From Aplysia californica (lineage: Eukaryota; Mollusca; Gastropoda; Aplysiida; Aplysiidae), in assembly GCF_000002075.1 (NCBI RefSeq), contig NW_004797819.1, forward strand, positions 313,057 through 338,270: a stretch of DNA of 25,214 bases, given 5' to 3'. Every line of letters starts with the position of its first letter. Positions within the stretch are counted from its first letter, which is position 1. Positions 1 through 11,954 of this stretch are shown here, piece by piece. The notes under the pieces were generated by a model, which saw only the letters and a program-made list of their open reading frames with translations, made no database searches and was not told the origin of the DNA. The translations under genes were made by a program, and so were the position numbers.

Positions 1-1390
1 TTGAACTGGGGTGACCCCAACTGTTTCGCTCAATACTTTTTTTTCTCTTTAGATTGTACCTGGGGGAAATAATTGGTTAGATGACTTTAGGCTGTTGATG
101 TTCATGAATAAGTATTTCGTTTCCACTGAGGGCCAAAGCTACAATTTTGACATAATATACGATCGAGTTCAACCTATCGACTAGCTAGGCTGTGACCTCC
201 AACACTAGATATCTATATTATTATTAGGTCTATAATACGACAATTAAATAAGCCTATAACTATAATATATACGTTGTCCTCCAAATTTCTGAGTAAAGAG
301 AAATGAGTTTTCACCCTCTTTCAAAGGTAAATATGGTTCATTTCAAACAAAAAATGTGTCGTTCAACTGAAAACTTTTATTTTGCTTTAATGTAAGTTTT
401 ACGTTTGATTTTTCCTGCCTAACATGACTGCTTGGAGTAACCGTAACAGAGACCTCCCTCAGACGTTATAACAGTGTGGCCTTTCGGTTCTTCTTGGTAT
501 CGGGGATTTCCCTGTTTTCCCAGGAAAGCGAACCGGAAGCAGGATGTAACTGGATGAAAACAACAGCGACCGAGATACTGCAGAATTCTTTTCTTACTGA
601 CCGATCCGAACAACTCATTTCTTGCTGCTGTCTATAGTCATTTTGGGTCAAATTGCAGCCGTGTGCGCTAAAATAAGTATGTAAAGTATATATGCATAAT
701 TTTATAAATTAAGTCTGGCTACCAGGTAGATCTAAATCTATGTATTCTGCGATTTAACCGAAAGTGAAACTGAACTAAGATACTCCACAAAGTCAAAACA
801 GTGGAATTTGGAATGGCAACTGAAACTGAGGTGTCAGCTTAAAATTGCCAATGCTTCTTGTGACAGTTTCAACAAGATTAATCATTACTAGAGGTCTAGA
901 TCTAAAAATATAGATCTAGATCTAGATCTATAATGTGCAATGGCAATATTTGTAAGTATTTTAAAAATATTAGCTGAGATTTTAATCTGCCATAACTGCG
1001 CATGACAACAGACCAGGCTTTGCCATGTGTGTCACTCTGTGTATCATCAGGGAGTGTCTGTACGTACACAATTGCTAATTGCGTGCACCAACACATTTTT
1101 TGCTAGATCTATATGCACGCAATTGCGTGCACCAATACAATACAGTATACTACGCACGCTATTATACTTTGCTATGCTCGCAATTCTGTGCCGTAAATGC
1201 CAAAGATTCTCTACTACGAAGTTGCACTTGTTTGTCCGCACTGTAGTGGGACCGTTTTGCCATTTAGCGCATGATGGGCTACGTCACTTGGGGATGCAAG
1301 GTTGGTTTCATCGTCGACTTCTTGGTGAAGGTATCAAACACTGTAGTTAGTAGTCTGTAGTAATAGTGCCGGCAGTGGGCTAAGGCCTCC
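1..1390. other. non-coding flank, no gene seen
   Basis: AT-rich DNA without a recognisable exon. It contains a TCTAGATC-type palindromic run (about 890-931) and two copies of ATTGCGTGCACCAA (about 1079 and 1122) about 45 bp apart. Short open frames on both strands have no recognisable domain. Confidence 0.5.
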
Positions 1391-1394
1391 TACT

Positions 1395-1768
1395 AAGCAA
1401 TAGTAGCAGTAGTATCAGCAACAGCAGCAGTAGTAGTGGTAGTATAAGTAGCAGTAGTGGTAGTAGGAGCTGCAGCAGTAGTAGTGGTAGTACGTAGTAG
1501 CAGCAGCAGCAGTAGCAACAAATGCAACAACAGCAGCAGCATCAGCACAACAATAAATGCAGCAGCAGGCTGCAGTAGTAGCAGTGGTAATAGTAGCAGC
1601 AGTAGCAGCAACAGATGCAACAGCAACAAATGCAGCAACAACACATGATGCAACATCAGCAGTAACAATATCATGCAGCAGCAACAACAATAAATGCAGC
1701 AGCAGCGACAACATACGCAACAGCAGCAACAAACGTATCAGCAGGAGCAGGAACAAATGCAACAAGCA
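1395..1768. repeat. degenerate CAG/TAG/CAA trinucleotide tract
   Basis: About 370 bp of interspersed CAG, TAG, CAA and CAT triplets. Frames read poly-Gln/Ser or poly-Leu on the opposite strand, but TAG units interrupt and there is no surrounding gene, so this is treated as simple repeat. Confidence 0.85.
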
Positions 1769-2027
1769 TAAAATGATTAAGCCTACTGAATTTGGGACGT
1801 GGGGATCATTGTGGGTATGGTGTTTGTGAGGGGTTTTTTCAGATTTTTAAAAAATAATTTGTTTGTTTTTTAGTTTTTGTTTGCTTTCTTGTTTTTATTA
1901 GGTTCTTTTGCACCTCGTAGCCTAATAATAAGAATTCAGTGAGGGCATCAACTTCGGTTACTATTTTTGTGTCTTGTTCAATAATTTTATCAACTTTGCT
2001 CTATATATATATTAAAGCTATTGCTTC

Positions 2028-2290
2028 AGTTGTGGTGGTGGAGGTGATGATACGGGTGATAATAACGGTGGTGCTGGTGGTAGCAGTGATGAAAAAGATG
2101 ATGACATGATGGTAATAGGGGTGATGATGATGAAGATGGTAGGACAATGCTGGTGATGGTTGTGATCATGAAATTGAGACAATACTAATACTAATTCTGT
2201 TTTTGTAGATGTTACTGATGTTGTGGTCACCTACGCTGCTGTCACTGATGGGGATGATAATGATGATGATTATAGTGATACTGTGGAGCT
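2028..2290. repeat. degenerate GAT/GGT trinucleotide tract
   Basis: Purine-rich triplets GGT, GAT and GAA on the + strand. No coding support on either strand. Confidence 0.75.
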
Positions 2291-2460
2291 TTAATGATGC
2301 AGTGAAACCACATTCAGGTTAAAGGACAGGGCAATATTACTACAAACAAACAAAAAAATGGCCATGGCTATTAAAGAAAGAAGATCCACCCTTACCCTTC
2401 ATACACCACAACGCATCCTCACGAAGGCTCAATCTCAGGCCTTTGTATTGGTAACTTTTA

Positions 2461-2505
2461 TAACAGTTTTTACGCCTCTTGCAAAACAATAAGGTCATAA
2501 GCGAT
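2461..2505 (-). repeat. solo SINE 3' tail
   Basis: The reverse complement reads TATGACCTTATTG, then TTTGCAAG and CGTAAAA, the 3' tail common to the SINEs at 8984, 16681 and 19162. Only the tail is recognisable. Confidence 0.55.
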
Positions 2506-2742
2506 GGTGCTAAACCAGACTTGAGACAAACGATTTCTCAGCTCAATTCGTTTGCCTCACTCGGTCAGCGTATACTGACAACAGACCAACCGGTCTTAGC
2601 ACTGTTCCATTAATGCGATGCCTCAATCAGAAAAAAAGGTTTGCCTAAAACTGAAATGCAGAGGATCGAAACCATGACCTCCTGGGCCTAAGCCTAGCCT
2701 AGGCCTACAGCATTGGGCCAGTCCTAGTCTCGCATTTCCCCA

Positions 2743-2830
2743 CAGTGGTGTCGTAATAAGAACAACCGGTGTCGAAGTTGCCCACATAGTGATGTCGTAA
2801 TTAGAACAACGGTTGTCAAAATTTTGAATT
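2743..2830. repeat. two-copy tandem repeat, period about 45 bp
   Basis: AGTGGTGTCGTAATAAGAAC at 2743 recurs as AGTGATGTCGTAATTAGAAC at 2788, with similar sequence between. Just upstream, on the - strand near 2655-2690, there is a B-box-like GGTTTCGATCC that might be an old SINE head. Confidence 0.6.
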
Positions 2831-3160
2831 TCGCACCCTACATTACTTTCAGGGAGGATTACAATCAATGTGGCAGACACATTCGCTTGTTTTGCATAAA
2901 CAAACAGGTTCTAAGAGATTTCTTGACCATCTCATGGTCACAGAACCAAGCCGCTCAATTTATTTTATTCAGCTACCCAGATCAATGACCAATGAACACA
3001 GCAGGAGTCTCAGACTGCCGAAAGGGGTGTTGAAATATATGCACCCTCTACCCTAGGCTGTAGGCCTATCGTTTCAAATTTGCAAACAAGAGAGAATGTC
3101 GTTTACTGCCTTCTGTCAAAGAATCTGTCGACTCCTTGTTGTTATGTCCCTTGCTTATAT

Positions 3161-3593
3161 GAAAGGCAGCGTGGTGGAATCAGGCTCTCGTCAAAATAAT
3201 CAAAATGAAAAAACTTGCATTTTTCCGCAGGTTTGTGAATTTTTATTGATTTTTATTTTTTGGCTCAACACCTTTCATGCCGATTAAAGAACTCATTCCA
3301 GTGTGAATTTTCCGAAAAACGTTGATTACAGGCACAAAAAATGTAAATTTTCAGTTACCAGGGACTCTTAAGCTAAGGAAATAACTAATCTTTGGCGGCC
3401 TTTTTCTCACGAATTTTACCTCTGAAAACAGGTGACCCCCACCTCCTTCTTTCGCAAATATCTCGACTTTTATTCAAGATAAATGGATATTTTTAAAATC
3501 CCAATAAAGACAAGTGAACAAGCTTTAAGTTGATACCAGTAACTCTACATGCCCAAAAATTGACGAGAGCCTGATTCCACCACGCTGCCTCAC
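3161..3593 (+). mobile_element. TIR element family A, copy 1 (non-autonomous, 433 bp)
   Basis: Termini are inverted: GCAGCGTGGTGGAATCAGGC at the left and the complement of the same at the right, through about 30 bp (GGCTCTCGTCAA/TTGACGAGAGCC). It is flanked by ATAT at 3157-3160 and 3594-3597, a probable 4-bp target duplication. It has no coding capacity. Copies at 21061-21473 (same strand) and 9360-9726 (opposite strand) share the whole interior. The superfamily cannot be named from the window. Confidence 0.85.
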
Positions 3594-3644
3594 ATATATA
3601 GATTTTTTGGTATTCAACTTGTAGTCCTAGGATTGGACACTGTC

Positions 3645-3923
3645 CAGTCAGGCAGCAGAATATCAGAACTCTTTATAAAAAATTCTACCTGGTGTGTGTG
3701 ATAGCCACACCAGCCTTCTACAAGGTCAGGGACAGTTAGTCTGCCACTTCTACGGTTGCGACAGTGCTTGCTACAACACCCCTATATATAATATATGCTC
3801 CACTTGGGTCATCATTATTGTAGAAATGTTCAAACATCTTATTGGGGGCTATCAGACACACCAGGCTGAATTTTTTAAAATTAAACAAAGAGTGAGTGAA
3901 TTTCTTATTCTGCTGCCTGACAG
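3645..3923. mobile_element. hairpin-type MITE with about 70-bp imperfect inverted arms
   Basis: The left arm begins CAGTCAGGCAGCAGAATA and continues through TTCTACCTGGTGTG to GATAGCC near 3712. The right arm, 3847-3923, reads as its complement (GGCTATCAG, ACACACCAGGC, then CTGCTGCCTGACAG). The arms differ by small indels. No target duplication is evident and no protein is encoded. Confidence 0.7.
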
Positions 3924-4299
3924 GATAGATATCGTCTATTTCTGCCTAAAGAAACTCTTGTGAGATAGTTTCTGAGGTGCTTTTATAGCACTTTGTTGTC
4001 ACTGAGCTCCTTCTTAGTTTTTGCCTTTAGTTTTCCCTCACTTATAGCCCTCTCTATTCTGCTGTGGAGTTTCTTGATCTTTTTCATCCCACTCTAAATC
4101 CCAGGGGTAGTGGCTGTTTTTCCTTTTTCCTTATAGACCAGAGTACAGTGTTCCTCAACTTACAGCCAGCCGTGTTTACATTGGGTGCATGCAAGATCTC
4201 AGAATTTTCTGTCCATATCTAAGAATACGAGTTAGTAGCTTCCGTTTCTCAGGATGGGAAATGCAAAAAGGAATGGAAAATGTTCAAAGTTGTCCATAC

Positions 4300-4375
4300 T
4301 CCATGGATTACTGAACCTGGAATTGAACCAGGTTCCCTCGTTTAAAGGGCAAGCCCCTTGTCTCTCTAGTTTTTG
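4300..4375 (-). repeat. tRNA-like SINE head
   Basis: The reverse complement contains GAGAGACAAGGGGCTTGCC followed by a B box GGTTCAATTCC, resembling the SINE head at 22310-22398. It is not a true tRNA gene: no convincing acceptor stem or A box. Confidence 0.5.
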
Positions 4376-4696
4376 CTTCTTTGTGGTTTCACTATTGACA
4401 GTTTTGTCTGTAAGTGAAGAATATCATCCATGTTTGAACAAAATACAGTCTAGAATGCACACTGCGAAATCGGCAGGTGGGTGGAAAACTTTTCGCTATG
4501 TATGAATTTCCCTGTGTATATATGTTTAAGATGCAAAGAACATAAAGTTTAAGAAAAAAGATTGAGATTTCAAAATCTGTTTACTATGTATGTGCGTGTT
4601 GGCTATACTGTGCGTGCTAGACTAGGACTAGTCCTGTGCATAGATGAAAGGCCACCTCTGTTCTCACCCGGAGTGAGAATAGTGCAGGCGAGTCTT

Positions 4697-5124
4697 GTGG
4701 CTATTCTCACCCGGTGCACGTTCACCACATTTTGCGTTCACCCTATACCACAAAATTCTACACTGTGATAACAAAAAAATTGTAGAATTCTGTGCCGTGA
4801 ACAAACGTTCCATTACAACTGTAGCCTACTAAAAGCGTACAATTTTGTCTGTGGACAGTGGAGAGAGAGAGAGAAAGAGAGAGAGGAGTAGCGCGAGAAT
4901 TTCCGGGCAAAACAAAATGGTGACCCGCGTAGTTCGGCTCGATTCGAAAAGTTAAATAGCCGTAGCATCTTTGTAGACAACCAAATTAATTTACTTTTGT
5001 GTTTTAACATCATTTTTTAACTTTGTTTTGGTCAATTTGATCTTCCGCACCGATAGACAGTATTCAGAAAGAGACAGAGAGAGAGAGAAGAGGTGAGGAG
5101 TTGATCTTGGGTGAGAATAGCCAC
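4697..5124. repeat. region bounded by a perfect 16-bp inverted repeat
   Basis: GTGGCTATTCTCACCC at 4697-4712 is exactly complemented at 5109-5124. Inside is a hairpin, 4737-4802 (GTTCAC, AATTCTACA, then TGTAGAATT, GTGAAC), and two GA-rich tracts (4860-4888, 5076-5096). It could be a degenerate inverted-repeat element; no target duplication is seen. Confidence 0.4.
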
Positions 5125-5129
5125 TTTCT

Positions 5130-6130
5130 AGATGAAAACTAACAAACCCTATTTAGATGCTGTTTTTATGGAGCGGGGGGCTTTGGAATTGGGTGAGGAT
5201 TTTGTTTTGTATCTGCACATTTATACACTCACTAAAAAAAGTGCTTTTACTCTACTTGTGCACTGCGTCAGACAATAAATTCATTGAAAAGTGGTATTGC
5301 CAAACAAACTCAGGAAAGACTGGCTATTAAAGATCTCAGGTGTTGATCATTACATTACAATTTGTCACTTGAGAAGTTTGAATATATCTCTGGAAATTTT
5401 GAATGAATCTGTGTCATGTTTTTTGGTTGATTCCGAGGACCTTTTCTTCAACGTTGTGTTTCAGCTTTTCAGTTGTTTGTTTTTGTAGAATTTGTTTAAT
5501 AACCCCCTAAGGAAAATAATGCGCTTTGAATTGGTCATACTTTTTTAAACTCACTATCAGTGGCAATGTCATTTATAAATAAATTTATTCTTTAATGCAC
5601 AAATGACTTACAATTGTTGATTTATAAGAAGTTATATGGTTTTGTGTGTAATTAAGTTTTGGTTGATTTTTAAAACTTTATTATTTTTCAACACATCGGT
5701 TGATTTTCATCATATTATTGGCTAGTGTAATGACTTTAATGTGCCCTTAGTTGAATTTTTTTTGGAACTCCTTTACGTGGATCCTCTTTTTTTTTCAAAG
5801 ACCTGATAGTTAATTTTAATGCTTCTATGGTAGTGTTTACGTGCTTTAGCTATGAAAAACATCTACCAGTTTTCTACATAATATGCACACACCCTAGTAT
5901 GGTTATAGCGAACATGCACATGGCAAACAGATTTTCAGGTCCCAAATGTTTTCTTATATCATGTATAGTTTCATTCTTTGTATTTAAAATAAGCACATAG
6001 CAAAATTTGCTCTTAACGAAAAGATTTCCTCTCAAGTTCACTATGTGCGAGTAGACTGTACGTTGTTTGGTCTTTGAACTGTTTCATGTTTTACTTTCCG
6101 GAGATATATTTTAGTTCTTTTTATCTATCC
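5130..6130. other. AT-rich upstream DNA, nothing recognised
   Basis: About 1 kb directly upstream of the presumed acceptor of the first coding exon. No repeat family, exon or core promoter motif could be supported. Confidence 0.5.
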
Positions 6131-6132
6131 AG

Positions 6133-6267
6133 GAAGCAAAGGCCTGCAGTAATCCACAGACTGGTTGTAGGAAGTGAATGAAATGAGCCCCGACCGACTC
6201 AAGCTTTAAATAAAAAGCTCTCCTCTCTTTTGTCGAGTATACCTGTGACAGCAAGCAAGGCTGAAGT
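6133..6267 (+). other. probable 5' UTR part of the first coding exon
   Basis: A pyrimidine-rich stretch ends in an AG at 6131-6132, so the coding exon may begin at 6133 with 135 nt of 5' UTR. An in-frame TGA at 6262-6264, two codons before the ATG, means translation cannot start further upstream in this exon. The upstream non-coding exon and the promoter are not identified; transcription could instead start just upstream. This is inferred from sequence pattern only. Confidence 0.4.
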
Positions 6268-7074
6268 ATGCCGAACAACACCACCTCCCTTGTGACAGTT
6301 CATTTTGTCAAGGGAATACCACCAAAAACTATTGACACCAGTGAATATGAGTACTCATTAAAAACTTTGCGACAGGAGTGCCTGGAGTATGTGCATGAAA
6401 AAGTCAGCACGGATGCGTTTGAAGGCTCATTAATTGCTGCAGCATTTGGTCTGGTGACCTTACCAGAGGAAGAGATTTGGTTGCCTCCATGGCACGTGTT
6501 CAGCCGCAGTGCTAAGAAACACATGCACTATAAGTTTCGTGTGAGGCACCGACCTCCTGTGGCTTGCTACAGCACAGATAACTTCCTCGGTCGATACCTG
6601 TTTCTTCAGATTCGAGAGGACTTCCACACTGGCCGTCTTGGTGAAAATAAAAATCTCACTGACAGTTCAGTGATGGCGCTCCTTTCCATGTCCCTCTACC
6701 TTCCACATCGGTTGCCTTTTGATGACTTTTGCATTGTAGACAACAACTACATTAGCCAAGGTCCTTCTGTCTTCAACATGAATAACAAGCTCTCAAAGAG
6801 TATCAGGGATCGTTTTTTGTCGGTTCCTATCCTGGACAAAGTGCTCTTGAAATCGTCTCTTAAGAAGGAATTTGAAAAACACAAAATGAGAGGAAATCCG
6901 ATGTCAGAGTACATGAAGAAGTTGTACGAGGTGCTTGTCAAGGCGCTGCCAGAGTATTGCTTTGAAAAGTATGAGGTCTCACGTGAAGCTCAAGACGGAA
7001 AAAAGAACGTGACAGTGCATCTGCGGCTCTACGCAGATGAGATTCATGATCAGCCAGGATTATACTATGGAACG
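6268..7074 (+). CDS. JAK: JAK exon 1: FERM subdomains F1 and F2, start of F3 (residues 1-269)
   Basis: The ATG at 6268 is fixed by the TGA just upstream. The frame is open to the donor at 7075 (acg|gtatgg, phase 0); reading on into the intron gives only three more residues before a stop. The N-terminus is a ubiquitin-like F1 lobe (residues about 8-92, with FGLVTLPEEEIWLPP and YKFRVRHRPP). The helical F2 lobe follows: LGRYLFLQIREDF resembles JAK2 MSYLFAQWRHDF, and the segment from SKSIRDRFLSVPIL through YCFEKYEV lines up with JAK2 PKCIRAKIQDYHIL through TEKFEV. No signal peptide or membrane segment is seen, as expected for a cytoplasmic protein that docks on the box1/box2 region of cytokine receptors. 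At 807 nt this is by far the longest exon here. Confidence 0.9.
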
Positions 7075-10000
7075 GTATGGATGTAAAGAAATAATTTTAA
7101 ACTCTTTTACACTCTTTGCTCTTTGGACCTAATTAAAGACATGACCATTCTCCGGGGTTCTTGGTTCCTAGACAAATTGTACAGTGTAAACTTTACCTTG
7201 AATACATACTACTGAGATATTTGCATTGATAGAAAAAGGTCCAGCTTAAGAAAGGCTAGAGATATCTATTTCAGCTCAACAAGAGGCGAACTTTGACCAC
7301 ACTTATTTTTTCTAGCAGTAGTAGGAAAATAAAGACCTTAGGTGGTGTTCTCTCCACTATCTGTTGGTGAGTACCATGACTTGGGCACTCATTATTTTTC
7401 CATTGAAAGTTGGAAAGGAATTAATGAAGCAGAACAAAAATATATATATATATATCTTAATTTAAGATATCCCTTGATGTCTTCTTTCAAGTAACGGCTT
7501 TGTTTGAAAATGCCCAGAAACTGACTCGGGGGCGGGCGGGGGGGGGGGGGGGGAGGAGGAAATTACGCTGCTCAAAATAACATGAATCTGTGGCTTTCAA
7601 GTAATAGTGAAAAGGTGAGTTTCATTCATTTCCTGGTATGTCTTTCAGAATTTCAAGTGTACTCTCTTGGACATCGACAGTATAGAGCTGAAACTCCCAG
7701 ACAGTGAAATCACCCCTGAGTGGGAAGTGTGCATCATTCTGAGGAACAAAGAGGTCAAAGTAAGCATCAGTCAGTGTGCTAGTGGTGTCATTGTGTCCTC
7801 ATTGTGTCATTGTGTCCTCATTGTGTCATTGTGACTTTTTTGCTCGCATCATTTCGGTAGGGATGTCGTTGTGTTATTGCGACTTTTTGCGAGCATCAGT
7901 GTGGTAGTGGTGTCATTGCACTATGATTGGTTCATTGCGACTTTTTGCGAGCATCCGTGTGGTAGTGGTGTCATTGCGCCATGATTGGTTCATTGCGACT
8001 TTTTGCGAGCATCAGTGTGGTAGTGGTGTCATTGCGCCATGATTGGTTCATTGCGACTTTTTGCGAGCATCAGTGTGGTAGTGGTGTCATTGCGCCATGA
8101 TTGGTTCATTGCGACTTTTTGCGAGCATCGGTGTGGTAGTGGTGTCATTGCGCCATGATTGGTTCATTGCGACTTTTTGCGAGCATCAGTGTGGTAGTGG
8201 TGTCATTGCGCCATGATTGGTTCATTGCGACTTTTTGCGAGCATCGGTGTGGTAGTGGTGTCATTATCTCATCTTTGTGACTTTTTGCAAGCATCAGTTT
8301 GATGACGGTGTCATTGTCTCATCATTGTAGCTTTTTGCGAGCATCAGTTTAGTAGTGATGTCATTGTGAGTGGTTGGCGGGTGCTCAGGTGTTGTTTGCT
8401 CCTTCTTTCCTATCAAACATCTATCGTCCTTATTTCTAATCTGCGGCACTTGTTTGACCTTATTGTGTTGTAAGCGCAGTAAAACTCTTACCAAAACCAA
8501 ACTAACAGTGTTGTTGTGTTGTGACTTTTTGTAAAATTCTTTGGATGGAGTTAAGTTTGGTAGGTTCAATGCTTTACTGCTCAGGGGCCAATGCCGAGTA
8601 ATTTTTAAATCTCTTTGACTCTCATGCTTAGTTTTAGTTTAGTTTTAGTAGGAGTTTTACGGCACTTGCAACACAATAAGGTCATATAAGTGCCGAAGAT
8701 TAGAGGTGTTACAAAAGAGTAACAAACACAAAATAGAAGGAGGATGAGAGATCAGGACGATAAAAGTTTGATAGGAAAGAAGAAGCAAACCACACCAGAG
8801 CACCCGCCAACCACCCACGACTCTCATGCACATTGAGCATTTTCTAGAAAATGGAACAGCAAAGTGTACATGTTTTGTATTATGATTATTATCAATGTCA
8901 GTATTAATATGCAGCTAAAACAAGGACTGCAACCATTTTGTATGTATTGCTGTTCTGTACCTTGTGTGTAACAACCATTCCAGTGGGTGGTCGGTGGGTG
9001 CTCTTTTGTGATTTGCTCCTTCTTTCCTATCAAACATCTATCGTCCTGATCTCTCCTCCTTCTTTTTTTATGTTTGTTACTCTCTTGTAACACCTCTAAT
9101 CTTCAGCACTTATATGACCTTATTGTGTTGCAAGTGCTGTAATACTCTTACTAAAACTAAACTAAACAACCATTCCAGAAACTAATCTTCACCAGCAAAG
9201 AGTCGGCGGAGTCTTTCATCAGTGGTGTGGAGGGCTATGTGCAGCTGTGTCAGCGCTATGATATCTGTCTGTTCATGCCTTGTCGGATGACTCATCAGTA
9301 CAGAGTCTGTTCAGAACTTCACATTTTTGGACCACTGAGGTAGGAATGTTTTAATAAATGTGTCATGACGCAGTAGAATCAGTCGCTCATCAGTTTGGGG
9401 CATTTTGAGCTATTGGTATAGTCTTAAAGGTCGTTCATTTGTCTTGCTTTCCATGAAAAGACACCCATCTATCATGAATAGAAGTCAAGATATTTATAAT
9501 GGCCACCAAAGATTGATGACGTCTAAAGGTTGAGGGTTCTTGGAAACTGAAAATTTACAATTTTTTGTGTTTCAATTAAAGCTTTTCAGTAAAATCCACA
9601 CTGAAATGTGTATTTAAATGGGCCTAAAACAAAAATTCAATAAAAATTGCCAAACCCGTGGAAAAATGCCGGTTTTGTTCAATTTCATTATTTTGATGAG
9701 CACCTGATTTCACTACGGTGCCTCACAAATAATGATAATAAATAATAAATCAAACTGTATTGATCCGCGTAGGGAAATTAAAGTTACAATGGCAAACATA
9801 CATACATACGTAGATACATAATCAAATACGCGAATATACGTACAAAGAATACACCAGTGCGGAACAATTTTACGAACATGCCATTGGTGGTCACCATTGC
9901 GCAGCGCCCTGTTTTCTTTAGCTAGGGTTGGTCGTGTCTTGTTCAAGGACACACCCCCACTGACCACTCACCTAAACCCTGTGTCACCAACACTTGCTTG

Positions 10001-11188
10001 ACATTATGTTTAAGTCTGAACTCACTACTCACTGGGCCTCTGGAGTCAATCATACACTCACCCATGCTTTCCCTGACGAACTCGTTACTTACCGTCCTCA
10101 ACGATCTCTTATTTACAAACCTGAATTTAAATTTTGGTGATTATGGATGTCATTTATGATTAAATTTATACTGTTGTCATGTAAGGCTCTTGTATAAAAT
10201 ATGTATTTTATGTAATGTGAGTCAATGGCCTTTAACACTGAATACACACTTACTTGCTTTTTTTTTTTTTTTTATATAAAAAATAAAATAAAAAGAATAG
10301 AAATAAATAAATAAATAATCATTTATTGATCCCCAGTTGTCAAACATACTTACATAAATTCACCAATATAAATACATGCATATGATTATAAATACATACA
10401 TAAATACACAGTATTACTCTAGCACAGACCAATTTCACAAACATGCCGTTGCTGGTCACCACTGTGCAGTGCCCTGGTTTTTTTTAAGCTACGGTTGGTC
10501 ATATCTCGCTGAAGGACACACCCCAGTGACCACCCATCTAAACCCTGTGTCACCTGACACTTTTTTGACATTGCTATTGAGTCTGAACTCACTTCTCTTT
10601 TAGCCACTGGAGTCCCCCCCCCCCCCCCCCCCCCCCCACTTACCTTTACTTACCTGACTATTATATTCACTTTCTCTCGTTCACTCATTTGAATGCAATT
10701 GCTTTCTTCCTCGTTGCTCTCTCACTCACTCGTTTTGGATAGATTGTCAAAGTAAAACGATTTTTCAGTAGATACCTGTCCACTCCCAAATCATTATCAA
10801 TGCTTTTTTCCCCCCGGATCAGGTTACCAGCCAAAAACAAACACTTTCTTCCTTTTCTTATCTTAGAAAGTCAAAATTTAATAAAAAGAAAAAAAATGTG
10901 ATGCAACATACTAGAATGCATTTCTGTTAAAATATTTATAATATATATATATATATATGACTAGCTGGGTTCCCCCGTTCGATGAATGGACTTAATCGTC
11001 AAGTCATTGTGGGTTCAGTGTGCACAGCATGTGAACGGAAGTCTTGATGTCTTGAACACTGTATTGAAATGACGAACGGGAAAATCGTGAACGGCCGATA
11101 GTGTTTTCTATTTTTCTAATTTTTGTAGGCGAATGTGAGCTTTTCAGCTATAGAAAACAACCATCCTCATGTACGCAATTATATATAT

Positions 11189-11224
<36 letters not shown>

Positions 11225-11901
11225 GATAGATACTTTCATTAACTCAGCAGAGAAGTCAGAGGAGCTATTTATAACTTGCTCTATGTGTGTATCCAAATCT
11301 TTGGTTTGGGTGTATTTTGTTTTAAATTTTGGCTTAAACAGTATTATTCAAACAATGCGCTATTGTGTTGTCTTGTGTCTATGCAACTCAGGCAACTGAA
11401 ACAAGCTAAGTCAACACACTGACATTTCTTATTAAATAACAGACTTACCATTCACACAGACAACACAATGAACGTGATTGTTTCCCTGCATGTAGCCATT
11501 TATCTGTTTTATAATATAACCAACTTAATAAGTGGTTGGCTGGTGCTCTGGTGTGGTTTGCTCCTTCTTTCCTATCAGACATCTATCATGCTTATCTCTC
11601 CTTTTTTTCTCTTTATGTTACCCTCCAGTAACATCTCGAATCTTTGACCATTATATTATGACCTATTTGTGTCACAGGTGTTGTAAAACTAGTACTAAAA
11701 CTAAAGGAAGTGTCTACGTACTCCCCGATTGGGGTCTACGTAGTCATGGTGTCTAGGTGGACCCCAAAAATGTTGGATTGTGATTGGCTCGCTGAGCGAG
11801 CGGTAGTTTACATTGGTTACAATGCAAGGCTGCTAGGCCTACTTACTGATCATCTCGGGATAGTATGTTTATCTTGTGTTACTATAATTAATTTATTTTA
11901 G

Positions 11902-11954
<53 letters not shown>

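Noticed and set aside
419-651. Two overlapping - strand frames of 61-64 codons near the left end
   Set aside because: No recognised motif, and the two frames read the same DNA; nothing tells either from chance.
1393-1829. Several overlapping open frames of 60-116 residues on both strands in the CAG/TAG tract
   Set aside because: Low-complexity triplet DNA opens several frames at once; no domain, splice context or neighbouring exon supports a protein.
7075-7086. Reading exon 1 through to the stop at 7084-7086
   Set aside because: The donor gtatgg at 7075 joins in phase 0 with exon 2, which continues the FERM homology; the read-through adds only TVWM-type residues from the intron.
7761-8366. 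Regular repeats that might suggest a CRISPR array
   Set aside because: Units are contiguous with no unique spacers and the context is a eukaryotic intron; it is a minisatellite. The same holds for 14021-14951.
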